In this document: piece by piece, positions 26,281-40,372 of the stretch | Layout: each line of letters begins with the position of its first letter | How positions within the stretch are numbered: the stretch's first letter is position 1 | From: Carettochelys insculpta | Lineage: Eukaryota; Chordata; Testudines; Carettochelyidae | Direction: 5' to 3' | Length of the DNA stretch: 64,000 bases | Assembly (NCBI RefSeq): GCF_033958435.1 | Contig: NC_134138.1 | Span: 193,041,298-193,105,297, forward strand | Program-made: the position numbers and the translations under genes | Notes under the pieces: generated by a model | What the model saw: only the letters and a program-made list of their open reading frames with translations | What the model was told of the DNA's origin: nothing | Databases searched by the model: none

Positions 26281-27330
26281 ACTCGTTAGAGATATGGCAT
26301 CATCACCTTTAATCAACAGTATTTTAACTGGCCCGTGCCCAGGGAAGGTCTGAGGGGTGTGTTTGCACACACCCCCAAATGAGCCGCCTCACCCCTTCCC
26401 AGCTCCACCCCCACCCTAAGCCCTGGCCCCCTCCCCGACCAGCCTGGCTGGGGATTACTGAAGCAGAGGGCGGGTGGGCAGCCACAGCAGCAGCCTCAGG
26501 GGATCATCTCTCCGCGGCCTCCCTCCCCCTGCACTCAGCATGGGGCACTCTGCCCCTGCCTCCCAGCCTGCTGAGCCCCGCTGGGCAGCTGGAGGCCTCC
26601 TGCAGAGAAGTGGCACTCAGCAGACCAGCAAGCCAGGTGGAACGCTGTGGTGAGTGCTGGGAAGGAGGAGAGAGGTCGTGGAGAGGCAACCCCCTGCAGC
26701 TGCTGCTGCCTCCCCCTGCCCCAGGTAATCCTCTCCCTCCTGGGCTGAGTAAGTGTGGGGGGAATTTTTGGGAGTGGATGGGGGTTTTTCAGGCCAAGTG
26801 GTTGGGGGTGTGTGTTTCAGGCTAAGCAGGGGTGAAGTGTTTGGGCTGGGGGGGGACTGTGTTCAGGTGGGGGGAATGTTGGGGCCTTGCCAGGGGCATT
26901 AAGTCTGAACAGGTGTGGAGTGGGAGGGTAGTTGGCACTAGCAGGAGTGGGATGGGGTTTGGCCAAACTGTGGGGGGAGAGAAGCTGGGCTGGGGGCAGA
27001 TCCAGCTGGATAGCTGAGAGTCTGGGGGAACAGGGCAAGGTCCACTGTGGGTGGTGGTGGTCCATATTTACAAAAAAACCCACACACAGAAATTCCTGCA
27101 CACGGGCCTGTTAAATATTGTTGAGATGATGTAATCATTAGTGTTAAATTAATCAAACTGGTAGAATGTCAAGCAGAGCCCAACCCTTATGTATTAAAAT
27201 AAAATCCTTAAAAAGGCACTTCCAGCCTGTAATGCTGTACAAAGTGCATTTCAGAGAGAGTCACAGCAGATTCCAGAGTAGACTGCTCCAGAATTTTCTT
27301 CTAAGACCCTGATCCTGGATTCACATATGC

Positions 27331-27353
27331 GTGTGTGTGTGTGTGTGTGTGTG
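27331..27353 (+). repeat. GT dinucleotide microsatellite
   Basis: A pure run of about eleven GT units, preceded by CATATGC and followed by GCGCTT. Confidence 0.95.
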
Positions 27354-27553
27354 CGCTTAATTTTCAGCATGTGAGTGAGTTCAATAGGATTGGTCATACG
27401 CATGAAATTTAGCCCATTAACAAGTGTGTATTTGCACAGTTGAGGCCTATGGACCCTCATATTCCATACCTCTTAACAAAGTCTGTAGTTACAATGTTCT
27501 CTAAAGCCCAAGATGATTTTTGAGTGTAGAAGGAAGGCACAATCAATCACTTT

Positions 27554-28250
27554 GGCTATGTCTACGCTAGCACACTATGTCGAAGTAGCCTATTTCAACG
27601 TAAGAACATCGAAATAGGCTACTTCGACGCATATCATCTACACATCCTCCAGGGCTGGTGCCATCGACGTTCAACTTTGAAGTTGCAATGGAGAAAATCA
27701 AAAGGAGCCACCCAGGAGATGCGGAGCATCCACACACACAAGTGCTCCCCGTCAAAATAAGGGGCCAGCAAAGCCCCAAGCCGCTCCCTTAAAGGGCCCC
27801 TCCCAGACGCACTCGGCCTGCACAGCACGAGATCCACAGAGCCGACAACCGGTTGCAGACCCCGTGCACTCAGGATGGACCCCCCCCAGCTGCAGCAGCA
27901 GCAACATTAGCAGCCAGAAGCCCTGGGCTAAGGGCTGCTGCACACGGTGACCATAGAGCCCCGCAGGGGCTGGACAGAGCGTCTCTCAACCCCTCAGCTG
28001 ATGGCCTGCTATGGAGGACCCTGCTATTTCGACGTAGTGGGATGCGGATCATCTACACATGCCCTATTTCAACGTTGAACGTCTAAGTAGGGTGCTATTC
28101 CCATCTTCGTATAGGAATAGCAATTTCAACGTCTCACCGCCTAACGTCGATTTCAACATCGAAATAGCTCACAGCACGTGTAGACGCGATGCATACTATT
28201 TCAACATTGTGCCAGCTACTTCAAAGTAGCTGGCTAGTGTAGATGCACAC
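27554..28250 (+). mobile_element. MITE, shared-end group, subfamily A (copy 4, diverged)
   Basis: The start GGCTATGTCTACGCTAGC and the end GCTAGTGTAGATGCACAC are mirrored, flanked by TTT / TTA (one mismatch). It has the subfamily A core (CAGCAGCAGCAACAT..., AAGGGCTGCTGC, CCCGCAGGGGCTGG, CAGCTGATGG). Its arm sequence resembles copy 5 at 51401 more than copies 1-3, so there are two sublineages (GTGAAGCC-type and CTAGCACAC-type ends). Confidence 0.8.
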
Positions 28251-28507
28251 TTAGAGTTAAAATTTTCTGAATGAACACCTTTCCTGCTGCATTTACAGAA
28301 TTCAGATCGATAACATTGCACAGAGAAGTCAGATGGCAGCCTTTGACGCTAGAGGTTATGTTTTGCCATGGAGAGATGCAGCTGAAATATTTTAAGGATT
28401 CTGTGGGTACAGCTGCAATTTTCACAGCAGAGGGAGGTATATCTCATCATTGTGGCATTTGGTGTCAAAAAGACCCCTGTCTGGAATGACAAAGACAATT
28501 ATTGAAT

Positions 28508-28640
28508 AGTAACAGAGAGATAGCCGTGTTAGTCTATATACTATCAAAACAAAAAAGCAGTCCAGTAGCACTTTAAAGACTAACAAAATAATTTATTAGG
28601 TGGTGAGCTTTTCTGGGACAGACCCACTTCTTCAGACCAA
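28508..28640 (-). mobile_element. Penelope-derived end (SINE-like), antisense
   Basis: GTAACAGAGAGATAGCCGTG, AGCAGTCCAGTAGCACTTTA, AATAATTTATTAGGTGGTG and CCCACTTCTTCAG match 23568-23700 closely. The - strand hammerhead core has CTGAAGA, but GAAA/stem II is mutated. Confidence 0.7.
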
Positions 28641-28928
28641 CGGGCAATCATTGTGACTGTTGGAGATTTACTGCAGATTTATGTGTATCTCCAGATTTGT
28701 ATGTATCTGCAGACAGACCCAAAAAGTACATTTTAACTAAGTACAAAAATAGATGTTAACACAAGGAAAAATAATGTATTGTTATGACTGGAATGGGAAA
28801 GAAAAGAAAAGCCAAGCAGAGGGGAAAATTACCATCCACATTGTACAGTATTGTATTTCTTTACATAGACTACTATTCAGGTGCTTAGTTTAGTAGAGGT
28901 ATCTGAACTATATTATTTACATCACTAT

Positions 28929-29338
28929 GGCTACGTCTATACTAGCCCAAAACTTTGAAATCGCCATGCAAATGGCCATTTTGAAGTTTACCAATGAAGT
29001 GCTGAAATACATATTCAGCACCTCATTAGAATGCCGGCGGCCGCGGCACTTCAAAATTGCCACAGCTCGCCGCCATGTGGCTCATCCAGATGGGGCTCCT
29101 TTTTGAAAGGATCCCACCAACTTCAAAATCCCTTTATTCCTAACAGCAGATAGGAATAAGGGGATTTTGAAGTTGCCAGGGTCCTTTTGAAAAGGAGCCC
29201 CGTCTGGATGAGCCGAGCAGTGGTGAGCCGCGGCAATTTTGAAGTGCTGTGGCTGCCAGCATTCTAATGAGGTGCTGAATATGTGTTTCAGCACTTCACT
29301 AGTACATTTTGAAGTTTTGGGCTAGTGTAGACACGGCC
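28929..29338. mobile_element. MITE, shared-end group, subfamily B (copy 2)
   Basis: Ends are GGCTACGTCTATACTAGCCC and GGGCTAGTGTAGACACGGCC, with flanks TAT / TAC. The arms carry AATGAAGTGCTGAAATACAT and its inverse, TTTGAAGTT blocks and a CGGCGGCCGCGG palindrome. The whole element is a single long hairpin. Confidence 0.8.
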
Positions 29339-29860
29339 TACAGGTTTGTTTTTTAAAGCTCATTCCTCACTCACTCTTTCACGCTGTCTGTAGACTTGGG
29401 ATGGCAGTTCATTGGTTTATAGTCAATTCACATTTGAAAAGTTTTCTTCTCAACACTGAGGGCTAGAAACTTTCATTTTTCATTTAAAAAAAAAAGATTA
29501 AATTCTGGAGGGTTCAAATATGTCATGTGATCCTCATGCAGGTCAGAGCTGGCCTACGGGCTGTATGTTAACAAAATTGGCTTTAAGCCATTCCTCAGTA
29601 AAGTTAACAAGAATACGTAAGTAAATTAGGAATACTCATCATAGGATACTTCTGTCAAGAAGGCTTTTTCCTGGGGAAACCTAATATGGAGGTATTTCAA
29701 TTTTTGCAATTTTCTTACCACAAATTTTGCATTTTGCTGCCAGTGAATTTCTAGACACCTGGTGATATTTAAACTTAATAAATCAAATTATTTTTACCAG
29801 CCATTCTTTTTTGAAAGAGATAGCAGCATCCCATCCTTATTAGCTTATATGTAACTCTGA

Positions 29861-30262
29861 GGCTATGTCTACACGAGCATTCCTCTTTTGAAAGAGACAT
29901 GCAAATGAAGGAAATTGAAAATGCAAATGAGGCACAAATTTACGTATCTGGGACCTCATTTGCACATTCTTCTTTTGAAAGAGCTTATTTTGAAAAAAGA
30001 AAAGCAGTGTAGACTCAGCTCTTTTGAAAGTAATCCCCATCTTCGAAAAAAACCCTTCTTCCCCCCCAAAAAAATAGGAAGAAGGGTTCTTTTGAAGATG
30101 GGGCTTACTTTCGAACGAGCTGCGTCTACACTGCTTTTCTTCTTTTGAAAGGAGAATGTGCAAATGAAGTGCCAGATATGTAAATCTGTGCCTCATTTGC
30201 ATTTTCAACTTCCTTCATTTGTATGCCTCTTTCGAAAGGGGAATGCTAGTGTAGACGTAGCC
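29861..30262. mobile_element. MITE, shared-end group, subfamily C (copy 4)
   Basis: Ends are GGCTATGTCTACACGAGC and GCTAGTGTAGACGTAGCC, with flanks TGA / TTA (one mismatch). The arms have ATTCCTCTTTTGAAAGAG, ATGCAAATGAGG and GAAGAAGGGTTC motifs, the same as 25316-25729. Frames on both strands are by-products of the palindrome. Confidence 0.8.
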
Positions 30263-31715
30263 TTATATTGGTTGTGTTTCTGGTCTCTGGATTTCATTTC
30301 ATCTGAATACTTACTTGCCAAAAGAAGAATGCTCCATATTTAAGTATCTTCAAGATCAAGAAGGGAAGTAGAGCAACCACCGTCATCTTTCAAAGAGATT
30401 GGGCATTAAGAGTGAACTCTTCTGAACTTTTAATGTTACGACAACTCGTCACAAACCCTAGAGATCACTCTGGGAAAATTCTCCTGGTTGACCTTCAAAG
30501 AAACCAGGTGGTGGCTGTTTCACAGTAGCCTCCAGGATCTGGGAGTCAGTGAATCAGAGGAAATGGTATCTAGGAAGATCATTAATCCTGCCAAAAGAAG
30601 ATTTTTCCTGTATGAGGAAACTGAGCCTTGTCTTTATTGAATTGTTAGTTTATTTCAGATGATCCATTATTTGAATATTTAAGTTTAGTCAGTATATCTT
30701 GGAAAACCTTCACAGATTCAGCAGCTGCATCTAATTTGAGTGGAGAAAGTTTCTTTACTGGATATTGCCCTCTTACCACCTGAATCTTACATCAATGCTA
30801 CTGAAAAGTCAATTGTCATTAACATCTTTCCAGGCCTGGTTTGAGGGTAACTTTTTCCAGATGGCCTGTAATGAAGACTGAAGATGCAGTTTGAAGTAAT
30901 TCAGGGCTCTTAAAACCCTTGTGAAGAAAGGATCTCAAATCTCTTCAGGTTCTGTCACCAAAGATATCATAGGCCTTGAATGATTTGTTGGTGCCAAACA
31001 CAATAAAGTCTTGCTTTTGCTGGACAGCTGATTAGAGTAAATACTTGCATGTTGCCTCTAACCCAAGCTGTGTCAATATACAAAACCCTCTTGTTCAAGC
31101 ATCCTTTACACTTAAGTCAGCTGGGCCAAGAGGAATATAGAGTCTAGTTCTGCTAACCTTTGCACTATCAACACAAACACTCTGAAATGTGAATGCAGCT
31201 CTAAGCCACTCAAGTGCTGTTAGTTCTCCAGTGTCTTCCCACAGGCTACCTCTTCTTGCCAGGTGCTTTACCAGTGCCATTGCATGAACAGGAAATGGTG
31301 TCCAGGAGGTTGCCTGCCCAGCATGCTGCCAGGTGGCCAGACGGTGACTTGTGGGGCTCTGGGGGGTCTCTTGTAGGAAACCCACAAAGGCTATGATTTC
31401 AGGACCAGGACCTGAAATTCACAGTTCAATTATGTGAGTGCCAGGAGGCTGGCAGAGTCACGGGTCCAGCAGACAAGACCACAGTGTAAGGAGGGTGGGG
31501 AATTAAGTCTATAAAGATCACACACTGGAAGACGAGAGACCATAATACCCAGTAACTCCCTGGGAACAGGCCATTGAGGAGATGGACCAGGTGATCATCA
31601 GTGTTCCACACAGAAAGTCCTGTGTAAGAACTGCCTGTCAGCATAGGGAGTTTCATCAGCTGTTGAAATCTGCATCAGCTGTCCCCACACCTTTATTTCC
31701 ACACCCATTTTAGGT

Positions 31716-31909
31716 AATCTCCTTGGTAAGGCACGCTGCTGCTTTCTCCTGGTGACTGGCATTCTCTCATACAACTCAATCTCAATCTCCTTGGTAAGGC
31801 ACGCTGCTGCTTTCTCCTGGTGACTGGCATTCTCTCATACAACTCAATCTCAATCTCCTTGGTAAGGCACACTGCTGCTTTCTCCTGGTGGCTGGCATTC
31901 TCTCATACC
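31716..31909 (+). repeat. Tandem repeat, 68-bp unit, about 2.8 copies
   Basis: AATCTCCTTGGTAAGGCAC recurs at 31716, 31784 and 31852, exactly 68 bases apart. Units 1 and 2 are identical where compared; unit 3 has a few changes. The last copy is cut after CTCATACCA. It is a locally duplicated unit, with no gene in it. Confidence 0.95.
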
Positions 31910-34585
31910 ACTGATTTCTGCATGCACAGTCACTTGCACCATCCTTTTCCTGGGGAATTGGTTACCTGCTGCTTAACATAGGATGCCAACTGATAGCTCA
32001 GTATGTCTAACGTAGGTATTCGCAGGGCATGTACCACTCAAGTAATTTATTTACATGGACAAGATCACGGTGGACTGTGTTCTTCTCCTCTCCCAGGTTC
32101 TTGAAAATTCTCTCATCTTTTTTAGTTTCCTGTTGTTATTCTTTTAAACTGAGTGTCACTAGTTCTTTGTTTATGGTAGAGAGGCTCTGAGAACCAGGCC
32201 GGCTCTGCAGCACGCTCTGACGAAGGAGAGACTCCATTTTATCCCCTCCATTATGTTCTGTAGCTAGGGACTCTTGAAGGCTAGTGTGCATTTCAGTGTA
32301 GTGCAGGGGGCTCAGGGCAGGGGTTGTGTTGAGCAAAGGTGTGGGGGGGCTCAGGGCAGAAGGTGGGGGATGCATGGGGGTGTGCAGGAGTCAGGACAGG
32401 AGCTTGCAGGGGTGGGAGCTCAGGGCAGTGGCTGAGGATGTAGGAGGGCTTGTAGCAGGGGTACACATGGATGGGGGAGTACAGTGGGGGTGAGGGCATT
32501 ATTTAGGGGAGGGACTGAGGTCCCCCCGCCTCCCAGTTCATACCAAAATGCCGCTTGCTGTTCCACTTCATCACTGCCAAGCCACTAGAGGAACACTCTC
32601 AGCATAGGTCACTCACGCCTCTGCCCCCTCCTCTCCCTGCCCTGGCCAGGAGGGAGAGGAATACATGCACGCAGCGTGCTTTCCTCTCGCTCCCTGGCAG
32701 GACAGGGAACAGCAAATAGCATCCCTGTAGGAATCTCAGGGATGGGGTTCTACAGCCCCCCTTACCCCTCCAAATGGTGCCTGCGGGAGGTGGGGGCTGG
32801 GGCAGTCCCAGACCAGTCATAGAGTATGTCCCCAGCCAGCCCCTTGAACCTCCCTGCTGCTTCCCGCAGCATCCTGCAGGAGAGCCCCAGGAGCCAGGCT
32901 GGGAGTGCACCATGCCTCATCCTGCAGCCGAGTGCCCCTCCCCGCAGCCAGCCACTTTCTTCTCGCTGGGGCAGTGCACCAGCTTATTTTCACCTCTGTG
33001 GATATTGGCGGGCAAATGAATTCCAGAGCTTTAACCTTGCTCATGTCTCCTCTGAATTAGTTGCTGATGGTCTTGCAGCACACTTAGTTCAGCAACATTC
33101 AGTGAGGTCCATAAAGCGAAATCCCAGTGCTGAAAGGAAGTGCTGATAAAGGCGTAGCCTTCCTCCGTATACACCTTCATGTAAAAATAGCATTTTTGTG
33201 TGACATTAAGTTCCACAGTAAGGGGCAACATAAAAGTCATGTATCGCTGACAACGATGTAGTTCCCAATAGCCTAGATCATAACCTGGAAATATGCTTTC
33301 AGCAGTATTCCCCAAACCACCAGTGCCTCTGGAGTGAGGGAAGGGAAGCGTAGAAGGGGCGATGAAAGAGTTAATATGTCCTGCAGCTATAGTCACTGGC
33401 CACTGTGGTTTTGGTAGGGTTTGGCCCCCAACACTCATGGCCTTCCCAGGAGAGCCCCTGGAATCTGACGCAAGAAGAGATGGTGACATGAATGTGACTA
33501 ATCCTCCCCTCACAGGATGCTCAAAAGGAGGCCAGAATCTGCAAGGAGAGGACACCGGGTCCTTATTACTAGCCAAGCAGCCTGGCCCTATGCTAGTGAC
33601 ATCCTCTTTGATTACTAAAACTGTGTACACTTTTAAAATGCAGGTTGCTTTTCACTATAGATGTTTTTTGTTTTGTGTTTGAGTTTCTCTCAGAAATTCA
33701 AGAAAGAGGGAAAAAAATTCAGCTATCTCAATTTAACTTCGGTTTACATTCATTTTCACTTCCAGGTTCTCAGTGCTGCATACACAAATACTGTCAAATT
33801 AATTATTCTATTAAATGCATTTTATATTTTATTTTCTGACAAACACCAAGTTAGCATCTCAGTTTTCTCATGGGAGAGTTCAGAGTCTTGTTAACTCTGT
33901 CTTTGTGAATTTGAGAACACAATTCACTGTTTCGTGGATGAGGGTTCCTTTTGAAAGCCAGTTTGAAATTGTAAATGAGGTGCCATTATGAGAAGAAGGT
34001 TGATATCTGTAGATATCCTGTTTGGTAGGGAAGTGGATGGCTCCGAGGATTGGGAGTGTCCAACTCAGCCTGTTATTATAGGTTTTAACTAGGCTGAAGT
34101 CAGACCTCACCAACTGAAACAGCTTTTTAGAGGATTATATAGAATGAGCTGGAAGTGTCAGTCCATTTCCTAAGTTTGTCTTGACTCAGAAAAATGGTTG
34201 CGTTTATGTCAGGCTTAGCTAATGTGCTATTTAGACTGGAACAAAACAAGACCTTTTGCATAGCATGAATATAGGATAACATATTGTAACTTTGATTTAG
34301 CTGGTTGACTTAGCCTGTAGGCAAAAGCCTACTTGATATGGGTCCACACACTTCCCCGGGCCAACACGTGCTGATTCGTCCCCAGCAAAGAACCCAAAAC
34401 TGCATGAGCATGAGGTCCAAACTGCTCTTTCAATTCTACATATGCCTGTCTGGGGCATGACTGAAGCATAATTATGAAGCACTGTGGGGAGCAAGTACCA
34501 TACATGGTGAATAGCATATGGGTTCTGTGGATGTCCAGGCGATTGTATTTAGACCTACCCATCTAACAGCATTCTTAGCACCGTA

Positions 34586-35042
<457 letters not shown>

Positions 35043-35568
35043 TAGCATACACATCACGAGTCCTATCAGCCAGCGCTGTCAGCAAGTCCTGGTCCCGCTG
35101 ATAGTGTCCCAAGTTTTGGCACGTAGTACTAAGTATTTCCAGTCCCCAGGACTTAACTGTGACTGTGTACAGTTGAAGGTGTCTCTAGCACCTCTGTGTA
35201 ACAATGCTTCTCCCACTGCTGATGCACCAGGTGATCCTCCACAGCTTGCTCTTCCATTGGCCTGCAGAACCCTTAACAAAACAATTAAACCACAGTGTTA
35301 CAAATGCCAGTGTTACAACTGGACCTGTTAACCAGACACCTCATTTCATGCAGAAATCAGGCAGCAGCAGAGATGAAAACAAGCTAATACAGTACAGTAC
35401 CATACCGTATGAAATGTAAACTACCAAAAATCTAAAGGTAAAGTTTAAAGAGGCCTGACAAGGCAAGGAATCTGTTTCTGTACTTGTTTCATTTAAATAG
35501 AGATGTTGAAAAGCAGCTTTTTCTGCATAGTAGCTTTTCAAAGCTGTAAACTTGTGAAAGAACAACCA

Positions 35569-36285
35569 CAGTACACCCTCGATTTTATGGAGCCCGATTT
35601 AGTGGACTTCAGGAACAACAGACATCCACCAGACCCCTGTTGTTCCTGAAGCACGCTTAATCAGGGCCCGGAAAATCCTAAAGCCAGCCCTCCCCCGCCG
35701 TGCCAAATATAAAGAACTTACCCCAGCCCCTGGAGCTACCGCTGCCTAGACATTCACTGCTGCTGGAGCTGCCAGGAGCTCTTCCCACCAGGGGTGGGGC
35801 ACATACGCAGGCAGATGGCACTTGGTACAGCCTGGTGGGAAGAGCGTGTGGCAGCTCCAGTGGCGGTGGCAGCTCCTGTAGCCAGGTAACAGGCCCTGAA
35901 AACTCCAGCTGCACGGCTTAGGGCTCCCTGCAGTTGCATGGCACGGGGGCAGCTCCAGCCACATGGCTCAGGGCTCCCTGCAGCCACGTGGCAAGGGGGC
36001 AGCTCCAGCCATGAGTGGCACTGGCCATGGCAGGTGGTTCCTGCTGCTACAGTTTCTCCAGACACAGCAGGTGGCGCTTGCAGCCACGGCTCCCCTGGCA
36101 GCGGTGGCTCTGGTGGCTCCAGCGGTTCAGGTGAGTTGCCTTTTTGGTGGCGGGGTGGTGTGTGTCTGAGGAAGTCTGGCTGGGCAGATGCTAGGGCAAA
36201 TGCAGTAAACCCCCACATATAATGGACTTTCTGCATTAACAGACACCCCTGCCCCCCATTAGTCCATTATATCAAGGGCTTACTG
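35569..36285. mobile_element. Tigger/pogo-like MITE, copy 2
   Basis: CAGTACACCCTCGATTTTA at the left mirrors TATATCAAGGGCTTACTG at the right, flanked by CA / CA. The long GC-rich interior has several overlapping frames on both strands with no transposase motif. Its ends and layout match 9429-9881. Confidence 0.6.
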
Positions 36286-39200
36286 CATTATGAGTTGTTC
36301 AGAGTTTTGAACATTTCAGAGTCATGAAATATCCCTGTTTGTATCTATGAGGTTCTACTGTACCGAGACAGTCACTTCTTAGGTATTGTCAAGCAGGGCT
36401 CAAGACAACTGCTTCCACTGAAGCCGCGTAGCATAATGTAGGTGTTTGGGCTGGAGTGGGGAACATATGCTTTATAATGATATCCAGGAGGCTGGGCTGG
36501 GACCAGAAGCTGCATTAGGCAGCAATAGGCTATTCCTCTAAAAGAGGAAACAAGGCTGTGGGAAACACAGAGTAAGGGCTGGTGAGAAAACAAATTGAGC
36601 ACATCAGGAGGAGTGCTCTTTGGGAAGGTACAGGGAAGCATTCGCAATAATCAAGGGACAGTGCGTCAGATACGCTGGTGGTCTGGAAGGTCATGTGAGT
36701 ATTCTACAACACATTGGTTGTGTCCACTGCCGCTATCATCCTTATAAAAATTCATTGGGATGCACACAAAGTCTGTGGCAACTCCAACACCCTACCTTCC
36801 TATCTCAAGATTTCCACTCTGTCACTTTATCATCAGGCCTTAATAAAATGCATCCTATCCACAAGATAAATGGAAGAATGGACTAGTGGATGCACTCAAG
36901 CTTGACAACATAAAGCATAAACTGCTAAATGATGTCATTTTCCAAGGCAACACTTTAAACACCAAGTTCCATATCACTTTCTAATATAGCAAAAGTTCCC
37001 GTGTTTGTTCAACAGCCAGGCACTGTGGGGCCCCAGTCATTATTAGGGCCTTTGGGAATAGTGTTACAGAATTACTGTAATAGATAATAACAGTAACAGG
37101 GCAAAGTGGACAACTATTACCACCAGTGTGCTCCAAAGTCATCAGCAGAAACTTCCTTGTTGGGAAGCAAAGACTAATTAAAATTAAATATTTTAACCTT
37201 CAGTGTTTTATTTATCCCCGATGCATAACCTTTAAAACCAATGGGCTTACATCAGTGGTGAATTTGGCTCTACAAATTTGCCATCTAGATTTTCCTTTTT
37301 TGTGAAAGAGTATGAATCAAACTCTTTATGCTGTTGGACTTTCTGGCGGAGTGAGTGTAACTAAGTGCAGGATTTGGCCTTGCATATTTTTGGGATTTCC
37401 TTGGTGACCTCTTTTCACTCAGCTCCCCAAGAACTCAATTTGACTCCACTCTTTGTCACTCAGGCATCTTTATTTGGCATACAGCAGTGCTACACTGAGT
37501 AGATTAGATTCAAACATGGGGGGGCGGAGGATAGATGGATGGATGCAGGATACATAACAGCTCCAAATTTGCACAGAAACCTTACATTACATTACACATT
37601 TTTGGACTGGCTTAGTTACTTTGCAGGGATCAATTTTTGTGCAGGATGCTCTGTCCACATACCGACCATGATTCAGCTTCCTCTTTACCTCATTGTTACG
37701 TTTCTTTCCCTTTATTGTCTAGTTCATAATAAACAGTTCCCTGTATATTCTTCTCTTATCTTAAGCTATGTTTACACTATACTGTACTGCTGCAGCTGTG
37801 TTGCTGTAAGTCTCCCCTGTAGCCACTCTATGCAGGCACCAGAGAACCCAACAAAAGTGCTAGTGATTTATGAGACTTCATCACATTGTACCTTAGTTGG
37901 TTCAGACATTCTGTCTTCTTAGCCTACCAACCTATTTACTTAATTTACTTAGCAAAAACATTCTGTTTTCAACCTGATGATGTATTGATTTCCTTAAGTC
38001 GCTCTTCCAGAAATGAGGCCTCACGCCATTTGTTATTCACTCATGTCTGGGCCAGGCTCCCACGCTGGCAATTTGTGCCTTCTTTTAATAAACACTTAAC
38101 TTTCCTTATGAGTACTCGCTAAAACGAGGGACACGTATACCAACTATATTCACTAAATGACTGAGCCTCCCCTGCTAATATGAGCAAGCCACAAGGTCAC
38201 TGGCTGGGAAGCGGGTTGACCCGCAACCCACTCCCCCCTCCCCAGCAGCCCCAAACTGCCCCCAGCAGCCCCAAACTTCCCTCAGTCTTAGACACCCCCC
38301 CCCACACGCATCCCTAAACCAACCCCAGCCCTAGATACTTCCCTCCTGCCCCAACGCACCACTCCAGTCTTAGACACTCCTTCTCCCACAGCCTCTTTGC
38401 TGAGGCTGCTAGGCTGGGTGGCTCCCCACCTCCCGCTCCCAGCAGGTAACAGTCATTAAAACCAATTAACTCAAGTATTAAGCATTCAGCACCTAGGCAT
38501 AAGGTAATTGCTATGTCTAGTGATAGATATTTGCCTGAGGCAGTAGTGTTAAGAAACTGCAAATGGCTTTGTTAACAGCCACACGCAGCTTGGAACTGCC
38601 TAGCTGGCAACCCTTAACACATTTAATAGTGACCCATGTTTGGGTTCTGACCCATAGGCTGGGCATCCTTGCTCTACATATATATACTACATCCTATTTC
38701 TGGTGCCAAACTATTCAACTACATCAGAAAAGTACCTAAGCTGAACTGGTTTATGTCAAATTACAAGCACTTGGAACAAATCAGAGACTTTTACATGTAT
38801 TTTAATGGGAATTTAGTGTCACTCATGAGTTTTCGCCTCTGAGCAGAAATTTGGGAACCAATTGTGCTCATATAGTGAGGGATGAATGCATCTTTAAAAC
38901 AAAAACAAAAGGAGAGAGGCAGTTGTTTGAGAAACTAATAATACTCTGTTTTGTCACTTATTTTTCCCCTCACTTTATGGACTCTCACCCTTTACACTGG
39001 AATTCAATGTATCAGTAGCCTCTGGCAATGAAAATGATACCACTCAATGATGTTAAGGGCATTTTCTACAGATAGGTGTCTTAGGTGCTTCTGAAATCCA
39101 TCGTGTCACTATCTCTGGATAAGCCTTTGAGCTTCAAAACTGGGGCACCAGTTCCTGGTTGCTTGTTCTTGCCAGCACAGCTGCTTACTGCGCAAGATAC

Positions 39201-40188
39201 ACACTGTTTCACACAAACAACTGTCTAATAAGCCCTTAGACAAAAGATTTACTATCTCCTATTTTCTTTGTTTCTTCAGGTTTGTGGGAGCTGACCAGCC
39301 ATATTTATCCAAGGAGTCACTCCCAGTTTCAGGGTCACAGGAGATAGGATCATTCTTGCTGGGGAACCAGACCAGGAAAGGGGCAGTTGATTTAGGAGGA
39401 CAAGGAAGGAAGTGGCAGTGAGAGGAAATGTAAGGAGAGATGCTGGAACTAGGGGTGGAGGTGGGGGTGCAGCAGCAACATCAGGCTTTAAGTGGTTTCC
39501 ATCATATACAGGGATTTCCAGTTGAGTTCAAGAGTTCTCAGCACCCCCACTATAAAAATTGTTACAGCACCCTGAATGTCAGCAACTTTGAATGGTATTG
39601 AATGTACGCAAGAAGGTTGCAGGGGGAAAGACTTGGTTATAATTATATACAGAAGTTTTGTGGCCATCATTCCGAGAACACTGGATTTTCAAGACATGGT
39701 GTAAAGTGATCCCTGCAGTTCACCCTGTATACCATCCATTTTTAAGGTGCACCTTGGGCTGGATTTTACAACCCAATGCACAAATGGTCCAAAACAAAGT
39801 CCCCACACATAGTCCACTGATCCAGTGCATGTAATCATTAAAATCCCAAGACACGTCACCCTTTCCTACCTCACATACCACACTTCAGTGCCCCCCCCCC
39901 GCCCCGTACTCCCTTTCAGGCCCCATCTGTTTTTGTGCTAGGGCATACGCCTATTTCTAGCCCTTCCAAATGGAGCAGCTCCCCACTCTTCCCAGTGGGA
40001 ACCACCACAGCCTCTCTGTTGTGAGATCATCCTAGGCAGGGGAGCATCCTCCAGCCTCCTTGTGTTCCCTTGGGTCCAGCTCTTTGGTGTGAGACGTCAT
40101 CACGTGAGCTACTCCATTGCCCCTCTGTGTTCAGTCCTTTCTGACCCTCACCTTCAGCCTAGGGATATACAGTAGTTAAAATGCCACA

Positions 40189-40372
40189 ACAAGAAGTCCT
40201 GTGGCACCTTATAGACTAACAGATATTTTGGAGCATAAGCTTTTGTGGGTAAAAATCCGCTTCGTCTTTACCCACGAAAGCTCATGCTTCAAAATAACTG
40301 TTAGTCCATAAGGCGCCACAGGACTCTTGTTGTTCTCGAAGATACACACTAACATGGCTACTGCTCTGATAC
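40189..40372. mobile_element. Inverted Penelope-derived end with 13-bp target duplication (copy 1)
   Basis: It is flanked by the exact duplication TTAAAATGCCACA (40176-40188 / 40373-40385). It contains two head-to-head copies of the same tail (GTCCTGTGGCACCTTATAG... and its inverse ...TAAGGCGCCACAGGAC), then a single unpaired end GCTCTGATAC. Hammerhead remnants appear on both strands (GAAAGCTCATGC on +) but are degraded. The layout is the same as 43778-43983. Confidence 0.85.

Noticed and set aside
23568..28640. tRNA-derived SINE of the turtle Cry/Pol III type
   Set aside because: No tRNA-like A and B boxes were recognised, and the sequence matches the 3' end of the Penelope-like fragment at 19930-20518 instead.
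30361..31390. Possible processed pseudogene on the - strand
   Set aside because: Several protein-like stretches appear in changing frames, but none could be tied to a known family, so it is not listed as a feature.
31716..31909. Possible CRISPR-like array
   Set aside because: The units are contiguous 68-bp tandem copies with no spacers, in a vertebrate intron.
35678..36236. Overlapping Pro/Leu- or Gly/Ala-rich frames on both strands
   Set aside because: They lie in the GC-rich interior of a Tigger-like MITE; both strands are open because of composition, with no transposase signature.
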